64,000 nucleotides of DNA from Sarcina sp034439435 (GCF_034439435.1 NZ_JAPCKJ010000002.1:557655-621654), one strand, 5' to 3'; shown: positions 51,066 through 59,480, numbered from the stretch's first letter. Numbers and translations: made by a program. The notes: generated by a model not told the origin, from the sequence alone.

Positions 51066-52172
51066 TTAAAATCTTTCTTCTAATTTTACTCTAAATTCCT
51101 TAGTGTCCATTGGGAAAGTAACTACCTCATTGTTCCATGATGATAAATAAGCTCCATTGATTATATATAAAGAATTTATGGCTTCTTTTACAGGACACAA
51201 CACCATTGTATTACCTTCAATAGAACTTATAAAATTGTTTACAATAGCAGCCTGTTGTATTGAATTATCTGCATCATTAAATGTAAATTCTTGTTCCTTG
51301 AATGGAATTTTCCCATAGAGTTCATTTGTTGTATTTGCATAAAGTTTTTCATCCTGCTCTAATTCACGGAATATCAAGTTTTGATCATCACATAGAATTA
51401 TCTGTCCTTTACTTCCTATTATCTCTAAACGGTTACTTCCTGGAAACTCTCTTGAAGATGCTATAAACTGAGCAGTTGCACCATTCTCATATTGCATATG
51501 CAGCATTACATCATTTTCTACTTCTATCTCACGCTCAGCACCACAATAGCAAAAGGCATTAATATTTTTAGGCATACCACAAAGCCAGATTAATAAATCT
51601 AATTGGTGTGAAGCTTGTGTCATTAATAGTCCACCGCCTTCGCCCTTATATGTACCTTTCCATGATTGTGCATTATGATATGCCTGAGTACGATACAGGT
51701 TTGTAATTATCCAGTTAGCTCTCTTTAACTCTCCTATTTTTCCAGAAGAAATAATATCTTTTACTTTATTAAAAGCTTGACTAGTTCTTCTACAATACAG
51801 TACACCACTTAAAATATTAGGGTGTCTTTCTATGCATTTCATAAGTTCTTCTACCTCATCTGAAAATACACCAACTGGTTTTTCAATTAATGGGTGAATA
51901 CCTGATTCAATAGCCTTAATTGCCATTGACGGATGGTTAAAATGTGGTGTGCAAATCATCACCATATCTATCTTTCCAGACTCAAGCATATCTTCATAAC
52001 TTGTAAACAATGAAACATCTTTCAAATCATATTGAGAACAAATACTTTCCATACGTTCAAAATTTCTACTTGATAAAGCGCAAATATGGCACCCCTTAAT
52101 TTTATTGCTAACAATCAATTTTATATACTCTTCAGCAATGCATCCAATTCCCGCAATCCCCAATCTTATCAT
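51066..52172 (-). CDS. Gfo/Idh/MocA family oxidoreductase
   Basis: A 368-residue NAD(P)-dependent oxidoreductase. The Rossmann glycine motif is RLGIAGIGCIAEEY at the N-terminus; the conserved EKPV segment appears as HPLIEKPVGVF; YCRRTSQAF and GLLMTQASHQLDLLIWL carry the lysine/histidine region of the C-terminal domain. The family oxidises or reduces sugars and inositols; the substrate is not inferred. It starts at ATG 52172 behind TAGGAGG. Monocistronic. Confidence 0.9.
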   Translation of the reverse strand: MIRLGIAGIGCIAEEYIKLIVSNKIKGCHICALSSRNFERMESICSQYDLKDVSLFTSYEDMLESGKIDMVMICTPHFNHPSMAIKAIESGIHPLIEKPVGVFSDEVEELMKCIERHPNILSGVLYCRRTSQAFNKVKDIISSGKIGELKRANWIITNLYRTQAYHNAQSWKGTYKGEGGGLLMTQASHQLDLLIWLCGMPKNINAFCYCGAEREIEVENDVMLHMQYENGATAQFIASSREFPGSNRLEIIGSKGQIILCDDQNLIFRELEQDEKLYANTTNELYGKIPFKEQEFTFNDADNSIQQAAIVNNFISSIEGNTMVLCPVKEAINSLYIINGAYLSSWNNEVVTFPMDTKEFRVKLEERF

Positions 52173-52482
52173 TTTTGCCCCTCCTAAATTATTATTTCTT
52201 ATATTATTTTTGTTAAAATTTAGTATGTTTTAATGATACCATAAAACTTGTTAAAATTTAAAAAGCAAGGTTAATCTTTTAAGATAAAACATACTGAAAA
52301 CTCTATATTTTAATGAATTTTCAATATAAAAGGCTTGGTTATGATTATAACTTTAAATACAAACTTTAATAAAGATTAGGTTATTAAAGTAATTCTATGT
52401 AAGTAATTGCAATATAAATTAAATAAATACTTTATAAAAGAAGTTTGGTTATTAATTTAAATATAATTATGGAGGTATATAG

Positions 52483-52716
52483 ATGAAAATCAAAAATACT
52501 AATTTAATGTATTTAGCTTTAGGATCACTTATGCTTGTTTTATTGCAGTCTAATGTATTTAATAATACTTTATGGTTTGCAGCCCAGATTCCAATTCCAT
52601 ATTTAGGTGAAATAATAATCTTCTTAAGCAAAATTTTATCTTTTATAGGTGCTATAATTTTTATATTTGCAGCCTTAAAATTGATACGCATTAATTTTAA
52701 GAATAAAGAGTCTTAA
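52483..52716 (+). CDS. Small two-helix membrane protein
   Basis: A 77-residue protein starting at ATG 52483 behind ATGGAGG. It has hydrophobic segments at about 7-22 and 46-64, between them WFAAQIPIPYLGEII, and a basic C-terminus (IRINFKNKES). No family recognised. A perfect terminator follows eight bases after the stop, so it is a complete monocistronic unit. Confidence 0.75.
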   Translation: MKIKNTNLMYLALGSLMLVLLQSNVFNNTLWFAAQIPIPYLGEIIIFLSKILSFIGAIIFIFAALKLIRINFKNKES

Positions 52717-52723
52717 CTATTAG

Positions 52724-52749
52724 AAGAGCAACAAAAATTTGTTGCTCTT
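52724..52749 (+). terminator. Perfect terminator
   Basis: AAGAGCAACAAA and its exact inverse enclose two bases, followed by T. Confidence 0.85.
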
Positions 52750-52884
52750 TTAGTATTAAATTTCTATAATTTTATTATTTAAGTTTAACTTTTAAACTCA
52801 TTATTTTTATATAAAACATCCTTATTTTTAATATTATTCTAATAATTATTGCATCCTCGCATAAGTCTATTAGTTTTTATAGTT

Positions 52885-53115
52885 TTAGTCTACTTCTTTA
52901 CAATGCAAAACCCAACAATTAAACAATCTAACCCTTTGATATTTCTTTGTGATTTCATACTTACTTCCTTCAATCATAGCAGTTACAGGTGAAGTCCTCT
53001 TAATAAATTAAAATGGCAAGTTATTTTTTCCACAATATTTTGCTACTTCTAAGCAAATGTCATCATCTGTTTTAGGATTACTATCTAAATCAATTAAAAA
53101 TCCTTTTTTAAACAT
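52885..53115 (-). pseudogene. Paralogue 2 of the 76-residue protein, stop at codon 36
   Basis: From ATG 53115 the frame reads MFKKGFLIDLDSNPKTDDDI then CLEVAKYCGKNNLPF and meets TAA (53008-53010). The same frame continues FIKRTSPVTAMIEGSKYEIT and KKYQRVRLFNCWVLHC to a stop at exactly the same total length (77 codons) as the intact paralogue at 53529-53759. A leader with TATAAT and TTTATTAAAGGGGAG precedes it. A single nonsense change explains the break. Confidence 0.85.
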
Positions 53116-53528
53116 ATCCTCTACTCCCCTTTAATAAACTTATCTTTATTTTATTATATACTTAATCCCATTTTTATCCATAAACATATTGTAAAAGTAT
53201 CTTTACTATCTTGATTTATTAATTTAAAAACTCTGTTTTAAGCATTCACTTCAAACAAAGCCTAAACTAAAAATGAGCCTCTCTAAAGAAGCTCACCTTT
53301 TATATAAATAATAATGTTTTATCATGGCATACAAAACATTTATATTGATTTCTCTTTCAAAAACTTTTCATTAAGTTTATTTATAATTTCTGTCATCGCT
53401 ACAAAAGTAGATTTAGTTTCTCTATAAATTTTAAAGTTTACTTAGTTCTATAAAAGTTTAATTTTCTGATCTACTACTTAAATTTAAAACATGTACATGT
53501 CTTAAATCCCCCTAAATATTTATCCTAT
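53116..53528. other. Spacer between paralogues 1 and 2
   Basis: About 410 bases: promoter and leader of paralogue 2, the terminal-repeat pair at 53231-53262, a weak hairpin (53274-53298), then unassigned AT-rich DNA. Confidence 0.5.
53231..53262. repeat. Terminal-repeat pair G
   Basis: CTCTGTTTTAAG and CTTCAAACAAAGCC face each other across six bases, both matching the GGCTCTGTTTTAAA family. It looks like a fully collapsed element or two abutting ends. Confidence 0.45.
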
Positions 53529-53759
53529 TTAATTTACTGCTGTACAGCTTAAAACCCAGTAATTCATGAATCTACCATTTTGGTATTTCTTTTTAACTTC
53601 ATATTTGCTGTCTTTAATCTTAGCAATTACAGGTGAAGTTTTTTTAATAAAATCAAATGGCAAATTATTTTCTCCACAATACTTTGCTACTTCTAAGCAA
53701 ATATCATCATCTGTTTTAGGCATATCATTTAAGTCAATTAAAAAGCCTTTTTTGAACAT
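53529..53759 (-). CDS. 76-residue protein, intact member of a three-copy family
   Basis: A 76-residue soluble protein: MFKKGFLIDLNDMPKTDDDI, CLEVAKYCGENNLPFDFIKK, TSPVIAKIKDSKYEVKKKYQ and an end with NYWVLSCTAVN. The start at ATG 53759 follows AAGGGGAGA. It is an alternating helix/strand protein with no recognised domain. Two interrupted paralogues lie within 3 kb (52885-53115 and 56595-56822). This copy is the only one without a premature stop, so it is presumably the functional one. Confidence 0.7.
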   Translation of the reverse strand: MFKKGFLIDLNDMPKTDDDICLEVAKYCGENNLPFDFIKKTSPVIAKIKDSKYEVKKKYQNGRFMNYWVLSCTAVN

Positions 53760-53879
53760 AATATCTAATCTCCCCTTAATAAAATTATTTCTATAACTTT
53801 ATTATATATTAAATTTAATTATTAAAAAACATTTTTTTCCAATTTTTATATATTATTTTTATCTCTGCTCTTAACAAAA

Positions 53880-53909
53880 AATAGCTGACCATTTTTAAGA
53901 TCAGCTATT
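53880..53909 (-). terminator. Terminator of the six-helix membrane protein gene
   Basis: AATAGCTGA and TCAGCTATT arms with a T-run on the minus strand, ten bases after the stop at 53919. Confidence 0.85.
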
Positions 53910-53918
53910 GTATAAATT

Positions 53919-54572
53919 TTATTTTTTTATACTAATGTATTTGTATATATTTATGGTACCTATAACAATTAAATGACTTAATGCAAAGTTTAAAGTACTA
54001 TATGTTAAGACTGTAGGATCCACTAAATTAGGATACAATAAATTGATATTATGAAATTCTGAATTTATACTAATATTAAATATAATTGCACTAGCAAATA
54101 TCAATATAATACTAAAGACTCTTACCCTAGTAATCTTCTTGTCCTCTTCTGAATACTTCTTCTTTATAAAGAGATATGCAAGAAATGCATTAAATATAAA
54201 GTTAGCTAAATATACACCTATTCCTATAGCAATATATACTATACCACTTTTTCCAAGTAAAAAATAAAGTATATGAACACCATTAGCAAGAAAGAATATT
54301 GATTCAATTAAGCAAAATACACCTGAAAATAAATATATTCTATTTGGATTTTCTTGAAAATCTATTGCTAAATATATTGCCCATAAAATCATAAACACAA
54401 ATACTACATGATATATCATGTTTTTCTGTCCAAAAACACTTTCCTTTAGTATTTCAGAATATATTATGTTAAGTACAATTAAGTTGAATATAAAGAATAC
54501 TATTGGAGTAATCACCATTAATTTAATAGTAAAGCTAAAATTCATTGATCTCTTAAGAGAATCTATATCCAC
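53919..54572 (-). CDS. Six-helix membrane protein; start uncertain
   Basis: A 217-residue protein, mostly membrane: segments at about 17-38, 51-69, 77-97, 104-128, 147-167 and 190-212. GTG 54572 has no good ribosome binding site. A GTG at 54646, behind GGGGAGAG, opens a frame reading MKKNGKKGYMINYKGKK that is out of phase by one base; one extra A in the six-A run near 54597 would fuse them and add about 25 residues. So the N-terminus may be frameshifted, or a 19-codon leader precedes the gene. No family recognised. Confidence 0.65.
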   Translation of the reverse strand: MDIDSLKRSMNFSFTIKLMVITPIVFFIFNLIVLNIIYSEILKESVFGQKNMIYHVVFVFMILWAIYLAIDFQENPNRIYLFSGVFCLIESIFFLANGVHILYFLLGKSGIVYIAIGIGVYLANFIFNAFLAYLFIKKKYSEEDKKITRVRVFSIILIFASAIIFNISINSEFHNINLLYPNLVDPTVLTYSTLNFALSHLIVIGTINIYKYISIKK

Positions 54573-54646
54573 ATCTTCACTGCTCTCTATATATACTTTT
54601 TTCCCTTATAATTTATCATATAACCTTTTTTCCCATTCTTTTTCAC

Positions 54647-54957
54647 TTTCTCTCCCCTTATTTAATATATTTTTTTAACATAATAGATTTTATCATAAAT
54701 TTGGTAAATATTATCTATTTCAACTTAAAAAGACTGTTAATAAAATATAAATTTATATATAAATTAAAGATTCTATTAATTACATAAGTTCACCTTACTA
54801 TGAGATTATTTTCTTAAGAATATAAAAAGCCTTTATTATGGGTATTGATTAATAATAAGAAATTTTTAACTTTTATCCTTTAGGTTGTAGTGGTTATAAA
54901 GGGATGGTATAATGTGGGCGTATATAAGTAATAAATTGGGATATGGGGGTTTTAAAT
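54647..54957. other. Divergent intergenic region
   Basis: About 310 bases between the membrane-protein gene and the acetyltransferase. No hairpin with clear arms; promoters must lie here but no strong match stands out. Confidence 0.5.
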
Positions 54958-55542
54958 ATGACTGAAAGAGAGAAAATGCTAGCAGACGAGCTTTATGATT
55001 GTGGTGATGAAGAATTATTAACTCAATGGCATAAAGCAAAAGATTTAGTGAGAGATTATAACAATACAGATTCTGCAAACTTAGAGGAAAAGGAACGCAT
55101 TTTAAGTGAATTACTTGGTGGGCGTGGAAAAAACTTATGGATTACTGCACCTTTTCATGCTGACTATGGAAACAATATTTACTTTGGAAATAACTGTGAA
55201 GTTAATATGAATTGTACTTTTTTAGATGATAATAAAATTGTTATTGGAGATAATGCCTTAATTGCTCCTAATGTACAAATATATACTGCTTTCCACCCAA
55301 CAAATGCTATTGATAGATTTGGTAAACCAAAGGCAGATGGCTCATTTGAGTTTTGTAAGACTCAAACAGCTCCTGTAATAATTGGAGACAATGCATGGAT
55401 TGGTGGCGGAGCAATAATTATGCCAGGTGTCATCATTGGAGATAATGTTGTTATTGGCGCAGGAAGCGTTGTAACAAAGGATATTCCAAGCAACACTATT
55501 GCCTACGGAAATCCTTGTAGATTTATTAGAGAGAATGAGTAA
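54958..55542 (+). CDS. Maltose/galactoside-type sugar O-acetyltransferase
   Basis: A 194-residue left-handed beta-helix acetyltransferase. Mac-domain start MTEREKMLADELYDCGDEEL; catalytic His in YTAFHPTNAI; loop WIGGGAIIMPGVIIGDNVVI; ending VTKDIPSNTIAYGNPCRFI. ATG 54958 is preferred over GTG/ATG codons upstream because GGGGG is eight bases before it. Same family as 33207-33830 but clearly a separate gene. Monocistronic with terminator. Confidence 0.93.
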   Translation: MTEREKMLADELYDCGDEELLTQWHKAKDLVRDYNNTDSANLEEKERILSELLGGRGKNLWITAPFHADYGNNIYFGNNCEVNMNCTFLDDNKIVIGDNALIAPNVQIYTAFHPTNAIDRFGKPKADGSFEFCKTQTAPVIIGDNAWIGGGAIIMPGVIIGDNVVIGAGSVVTKDIPSNTIAYGNPCRFIRENE

Positions 55543-55640
55543 ATTTTAATTCATAGTTTTATAAAAGTTCTTAAAATAGTAGCTTTTCTTATAACCTTAT
55601 GATTATCTTATTTTATAAAGTCCATATTTATTAACTTAAA

Positions 55641-55685
55641 AAGTCCTTGTGTACTAGAAATTACTAATATACAAGGATCTTTTTT
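55641..55685 (+). terminator. Hairpin terminator, CCTTGT/ACAAGG arms
   Basis: AAGTCCTTGT pairs with ACAAGGATCTT (one bulge), followed by a T-run. Related in arm sequence to the terminators at 57456 and 59481. Confidence 0.7.
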
Positions 55686-55722
55686 ATATAGAACAGATTT
55701 CGACTAAATTTATTCTTTAATT

Positions 55723-56298
55723 TTATGATAGTATATACATCATAATAGCTGATATTGCTATAGTGATCACTGCTACAGCTGTTACTATGAAAACTTTCTG
55801 ATATGGTCTTTTTCCATACTCTTGATTCTTTTGAATCTCGTCCATACTTCTTCCCTCTGAAAAGGCAAGAATTTCTTTATAAGTCTGAATATCAAAATTC
55901 TTTTTCTGCTTATCAACCTTAAACCCATAATAATTTGCTGCTATAGCAATAACTCCCCAAATTCCAAATCCAATATACCCCATGAATACTGTAAGTGGAA
56001 CAACTAATACCATAGTACATATTAATAATACAACAAAAATATTACCATCATGGTTAAACTTATCAATATCTTCTGATTTAATTTTCTCTTTCATTTCTTC
56101 AAAATCTCCTTTAATAAGTATGTCAAGAGATACATCAAAAAGAGAGCTTAGTAATAATAAGCTTTTCACATCTGGATAGTTTTTATTGTTCTCCCAGTTT
56201 GAAATAGTCTGCCGAGATACAAATATTTCTCTAGCTAATTCATCCTGTGAAAGCTTCATCTCTGTTCTATATTTTTTTATCTGTTTTCCAATCTCCAT
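55723..56298 (-). CDS. XRE regulator with membrane tail
   Basis: A 191-residue protein. The first 65 residues are an XRE HTH (LSQDELAREIFVSRQTISNW, ENNKNYPDVKSLLLLSSLFD). A linker follows, then three hydrophobic segments (about 95-115, 118-132 and 168-189). Membrane-attached HTH regulators like this are common in Firmicutes. ATG 56298 follows CAGGAGG; the in-frame ATG 56352 is upstream of that site. It is likely to regulate a neighbour or itself; the target is unknown. Confidence 0.85.
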   Translation of the reverse strand: MEIGKQIKKYRTEMKLSQDELAREIFVSRQTISNWENNKNYPDVKSLLLLSSLFDVSLDILIKGDFEEMKEKIKSEDIDKFNHDGNIFVVLLICTMVLVVPLTVFMGYIGFGIWGVIAIAANYYGFKVDKQKKNFDIQTYKEILAFSEGRSMDEIQKNQEYGKRPYQKVFIVTAVAVITIAISAIMMYILS

Positions 56299-56439
56299 AA
56301 AATGTCCTCCTGCATAATCAGTGTATAACCTGAAATGAAATCCTACCATCAAAAGCCTTTGATATTGGCTGTTTTAGCCATGTCAAAAGTTTTTTACACT
56401 GCTATAAACTGCTATATTGCTTACTTCTTGCTTAATAGT

Positions 56440-56895
56440 TTTTTTATACCTAAATCTGTTTTAAACCATGATTAATTTCTAAATAGAGCTTATATACCCT
56501 CTTAATTAGCACTAAAGTTTCATCATATATTGGTATATTTAAGCTACTATTGACTTCTATTCCCCTTAATTAAGCCTAGATAAATCCCCTTTATCTACTC
56601 AACTTCTCTACAGCTTAAAACCCAACAATTCACTCTAGAAGTTTGATATTTTTTTGTAATTTCTTACTTGTCCTCTTCAATCATAGCAACTATAGGTGAA
56701 GTCCTTTTAATAAATTCAAAGGGTAAATTATTTTTCCCACAATATTTTGCAACCTCTAAACAAATCTCATCATCAGTTTTAGGAATACTGTCTAATTCAA
56801 TTAAAAAGCCTTTTTTAAACATGCTATCTACTCTCTCCTTTAATAAAATTACTTTGTAAAATTTTCTACTTTGAAATATCTTTAATTAACTAAAC
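56440..56895 (-). mobile_element. Inferred insertion H carrying paralogue 3
   Basis: Sequence at 56385-56440 and 56896-56930 matches the uninterrupted 3' flank of the paralogous membrane gene at 11612-11690. So about 455 bp are extra here. They contain a TCTGTTTTAAACC terminal repeat (56455-56467) and paralogue 3 of the 76-residue gene with its leader. TTAATAGT (56432-56439) and TTACTAGT (56896-56903) could be the target duplication, 7 of 8 matching. Insertion is inferred from this empty-site comparison. Confidence 0.55.
56595..56822 (-). pseudogene. Paralogue 3 of the 76-residue protein, stop at codon 53
   Basis: From ATG 56822: MFKKGFLIELDSIPKTDDEI, CLEVAKYCGKNNLPFEFIKR, TSPIVAMIEEDK, then TAA (56664-56666) where the intact copy has tyrosine. 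The frame then continues EITKKYQTSRVNCWVLSC to a stop at 56595. The leader TTTATTAAAGGAGAG before the start is preserved. It is inside the inferred insertion H. Confidence 0.85.
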
Positions 56896-56898
56896 TTA

Positions 56899-57171
56899 CT
56901 AGTCATTTTTCTTTTCTAGTAATATATCTATTGATGTCAGTATAAATTTTAATGCTCTATATAATGAAACCATAAATAATATTCCCACTATAAACACTCC
57001 AACTTTGCTTCCTATTAATACTGTCCCTGTCATATAAAATCCAGTTGCAGTACTTGTTTGAGAAAATGGTGTAATAAATGCAAAGAATGCTGAAATGAAT
57101 ATTATAAGAATTGATAGTTTGAGTTTTCTTAATATAGCAGCAGAGCTATCTCCTTTTATTTTTTCGCTCAT
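56899..57171 (-). CDS. Two-helix membrane protein, paralogue of 11672-11941
   Basis: A 90-residue protein beginning MSEKIKGDSSAAILRKLKLS, with hydrophobic segments at about 22-39 and 48-69 and the C-terminal motif RALKFILTSIDILLEKKND. ATG 57171 matches the start of its paralogue; a weak TAGGGA lies before it. The inferred insertion H abuts its stop codon. No named family. Two copies in one window suggest a duplicated small membrane-protein gene, role unknown. Confidence 0.7.
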   Translation of the reverse strand: MSEKIKGDSSAAILRKLKLSILIIFISAFFAFITPFSQTSTATGFYMTGTVLIGSKVGVFIVGILFMVSLYRALKFILTSIDILLEKKND

Positions 57172-57174
57172 CAC

Positions 57175-57547
57175 AAATCCCTATAACAATAAATTGTATA
57201 TATGATTATATTTTACATCATGTAGGGTAATATTCAAATTAAAATCTCTGTCCCATTATTAACTTTCTTTTAAGTAGATACTACTTTTAAACTTCATTAA
57301 AATTCTACTAATTAACAAGATGCTCTTATAGTGTTTGAAAGTTCTATAGTATAAATTTTATCTTTTTTCAAGACTAAAAGAGAGGTTGATGGATATCTGC
57401 TTGGAAGTTTTATAGTATAACTTTCTGAATTAATATATACTTTCTGAAAATAATAAAAGTACTTGCAATCAGCTTTTGCCAATAAACAAGTACTTTTTCT
57501 TACTATATATTTAATTACCTTTAACTCTTCACTTAATAATCCCTAAA
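57175..57547. other. Intergenic region with terminator
   Basis: About 370 bases. The right end holds the terminator at 57456-57496. Between 57310 and 57430 there are two TTTTATAGTATAA-like repeats (GTTCTATAGTATAA and GTTTTATAGTATAA), which I cannot interpret. Confidence 0.5.
57456..57496 (-). terminator. Terminator of the DUF3278-like gene
   Basis: AAAGTACTTG and CAAGTACTTT arms. Loop and flank closely resemble the terminator at 59481-59522, where one base pair is A-T to C-G exchanged. Confidence 0.75.
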
Positions 57548-58054
57548 CTAATAAACTCTTTTTATCTTTGATTTTCCCATACTGTATAATCCGGTTCCAA
57601 AAATAATTGAAGTAACAGTCCAAATGATAACCTTAGATAAATCTATATTAATGGCTTCCCCTAAAATCCAAGGCCAAATATAACAACTTACAGAAAAAAC
57701 AAAAATTCCCCACTGAATTGATCCTATAATACACTGTCCTTTTAATTTTTTTATTTGCATACTATAGCTTTTATCATCATAAAATTCAGTTTCATCAACG
57801 CCACTCTTTCTAATTTTTTCTGAAATATAACATGAATTTATAACCTGCAATAATGTTAAGGCTACTGTTCCAAAGGATAAACTATGATTAATTCCATCAA
57901 ATATTAAACTTCCTACCAAAGCAATTATAAGAAGATATGATAAATATATGTTTGCTGTTGCTAAGATTTCAGAAATAACTCTCTGTTGATATTCATCTCT
58001 TTCACCTGTATATCCTATGTAATGTTTTTGAAGTGTTTTTGCTAATTTACTCAT
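57548..58054 (-). CDS. DUF3278-like membrane protein
   Basis: A 168-residue membrane protein with four hydrophobic segments (about 35-52, 58-77, 112-128 and 141-158) and the N-terminal GERDEYQQRVISEI helix that precedes them. The arrangement and the HTH partner fit the DUF3278 group. ATG 58054 overlaps the regulator stop (GATGAGTAA) and follows GGAGG, so the two genes are translationally coupled. Role unknown; the partner HTH probably controls both. Confidence 0.7.
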   Translation of the reverse strand: MSKLAKTLQKHYIGYTGERDEYQQRVISEILATANIYLSYLLIIALVGSLIFDGINHSLSFGTVALTLLQVINSCYISEKIRKSGVDETEFYDDKSYSMQIKKLKGQCIIGSIQWGIFVFSVSCYIWPWILGEAINIDLSKVIIWTVTSIIFGTGLYSMGKSKIKRVY

Positions 58055-58256
58055 CCTCTTTTTCCTCCTCATTAACCCAAAATAATGTATTTAAATCAGT
58101 TCCTAAAGTTTTGGCAATTTTAATACATAAATCTAGAGATGGATTATATTTTTGGTTTTCAATTAAATTTATAGTTTGTCTTGCAACTCCAACCTTTTTT
58201 GAAAGTTCTAATTGAGACATACCAGCTAAAAGCCTATATTTTTTTATATTATTCAT
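58047..58256 (-). CDS. Small XRE-family HTH regulator
   Basis: A 69-residue stand-alone XRE protein: NIKKYRLLAGMSQLELSKKV, then GVARQTINLIENQKYNPSLD, and an acidic end EEEKEDE. ATG 58256 follows GGGGGGAAG; the longer reading from 58343 would start upstream of the operator. It is translationally coupled to the membrane protein. The promoter carries two dyads, typical of autorepression. Confidence 0.9.
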   Translation of the reverse strand: MNNIKKYRLLAGMSQLELSKKVGVARQTINLIENQKYNPSLDLCIKIAKTLGTDLNTLFWVNEEEKEDE

Positions 58257-58274
58257 CTCTTCCCCCCAATTCAT

Positions 58275-58342
58275 GTCATATATATGTGACTGCAAGAAAA
58301 TAATACCATTTATCTTTATATGTGTCAAATATATATGACACA
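58275..58342 (-). promoter_or_regulatory. Promoter with two operator dyads
   Basis: On the minus strand TTGACA (58328-58323) and TATTAT (58305-58300) are 17 bases apart. TGTGTCA-N8-TGACACA (58321-58342) covers the -35 box; GTCATATATATGTGAC (58275-58290) lies after the -10. Both share the GTCA...TGAC core, so the XRE protein probably binds both. Confidence 0.75.
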
Positions 58343-58437
58343 TATAAAAAAGGTGGATTCATGAATTTGAACCCACCTGTTTAAAAACTACTACCAAAAT
58401 TTATTTTAATATATTTCATTGATTTTCAATATTATAA

Positions 58438-58593
58438 TTACTTTTCATATTTTTTATAAAGATATGAATAATACCCTATAAGGATTACAACTAAAAAAAC
58501 ATTAAAAAATGTACTAATATAGTATAAATTCATATTCCTAAAAAATTCGCTATTTATCATAATTTGATCTATTGAATCAAATAAAAATTCCAT
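58438..58593 (-). CDS. 51-residue membrane peptide, start uncertain
   Basis: The frame reads MEFLFDSIDQIMINSEFFRN followed by MNLYYISTFFNVFLVVILIG and a YKKYEK end. One clear helix (about 28-43) and a basic tail fit a membrane peptide. No ribosome binding site precedes ATG 58593; the frame stays open to a GGGGAAAG at about 58642 with only an ATT to start, giving an extra hydrophobic segment. It may have lost its start to a mutation in a poly-A or poly-T run. Confidence 0.4.
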   Translation of the reverse strand: MEFLFDSIDQIMINSEFFRNMNLYYISTFFNVFLVVILIGYYSYLYKKYEK

Positions 58594-58918
58594 AAAAAAA
58601 CATACTGTAACTACACAAAAAAATTTTTTACCAATCTACTTTCCCCCTAGTTATTTTATTTAAGTAAGATTAATTTTTACTGTTCCTTAAAACCTAACTT
58701 AATAATAAGTTTTCTCTAAAAATCAACACTATTTTAAAACAAAGATATTTCTATAAATCCTTTTATAAAATTAAGTATCTTAATGATATTTTATCATAAT
58801 TCGTTAAAATATAATTATAATATTGTTAACCTATTGAGTATGGGATAACTTCATACAGTATAATAACAGTAACTAGTTTTTATTATTTAGAACTTATAGA
58901 ATAAAGGGGTATTTATAT
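58594..58918. other. Intergenic region with terminal-repeat relic E
   Basis: About 325 bases. AAAATCAACACTATTTTAAAA at 58717-58745 belongs to the dispersed repeat family. The rest includes the lipoprotein gene promoter; TATAAT at about 58859 is a possible -10 box. Confidence 0.5.
58717..58745. repeat. Terminal-repeat relic E
   Basis: Reverse reading gives TTTGTTTTAAAATAGTGTTG then ATTTTT, matching the ends of element C. No partner end is evident within 200 bases. Confidence 0.45.
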
Positions 58919-59347
58919 ATGAAAAAACTTATTATGTGTTTCTGTTGTGTCTTGTTAATTGGTTCCTTAGTTGCCTGTAATATGAGCAAAATATCTAAGG
59001 ATCTTTCAATTGAAGTTAGTGAGTCCACTAAATTTTCTAAAGAAGAAATAGATTCTGCTATAAATCGTGTGAAAAAAGGTTTTGATTTTCCAGCTTGTAC
59101 ACTTGAAAAAATATGGTATGATGAGAAAAAATCTAATAGTTGGGTTAATGATTACTTAGAATATGGACGTGGTTCAGTAAATGGTGCTAAAGCAGAAAAT
59201 GTTATTGTTCTATTTTCAAACTTCTATGTTGATGATTCAGGTGATAATCCAACTTTAGTTCCTGATACAACATATACAGATTTTCAATGGGTATTAATAA
59301 GAAAAGATAAAACAAGTAATTGGAAAATTGATGATTCAGGTTATTAG
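58919..59347 (+). CDS. Lipoprotein, unknown domain
   Basis: A 142-residue lipoprotein: signal peptide MKKLIMCFCCVLLIGSLVAC with lipobox L-V-A-C and Cys20. The mature domain begins with a helix (FSKEEIDSAINRVKKGFDFP) and continues FPACTLEKIWYDE, VIVLFSNFYVDDSG and FQWVLIRKDKTSNWKIDDSGY. I know this pattern from many clostridial and bacillar lipoproteins with no assigned function. It starts at ATG 58919; the ribosome binding site is AAAGGGG. Attached to the outer face of the membrane. Confidence 0.8.
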   Translation: MKKLIMCFCCVLLIGSLVACNMSKISKDLSIEVSESTKFSKEEIDSAINRVKKGFDFPACTLEKIWYDEKKSNSWVNDYLEYGRGSVNGAKAENVIVLFSNFYVDDSGDNPTLVPDTTYTDFQWVLIRKDKTSNWKIDDSGY

Positions 59348-59480
59348 AAAGCTATTATAAAATGTTACCTTATAAAAATATATAAAGTAATAAAAACTTA
59401 CAAATATACTCAAAGAATTTCTAAACATACTCTTCATACTATTTGTAAGTTTTCTTTAAATCATCATTTGCCAAATATAA

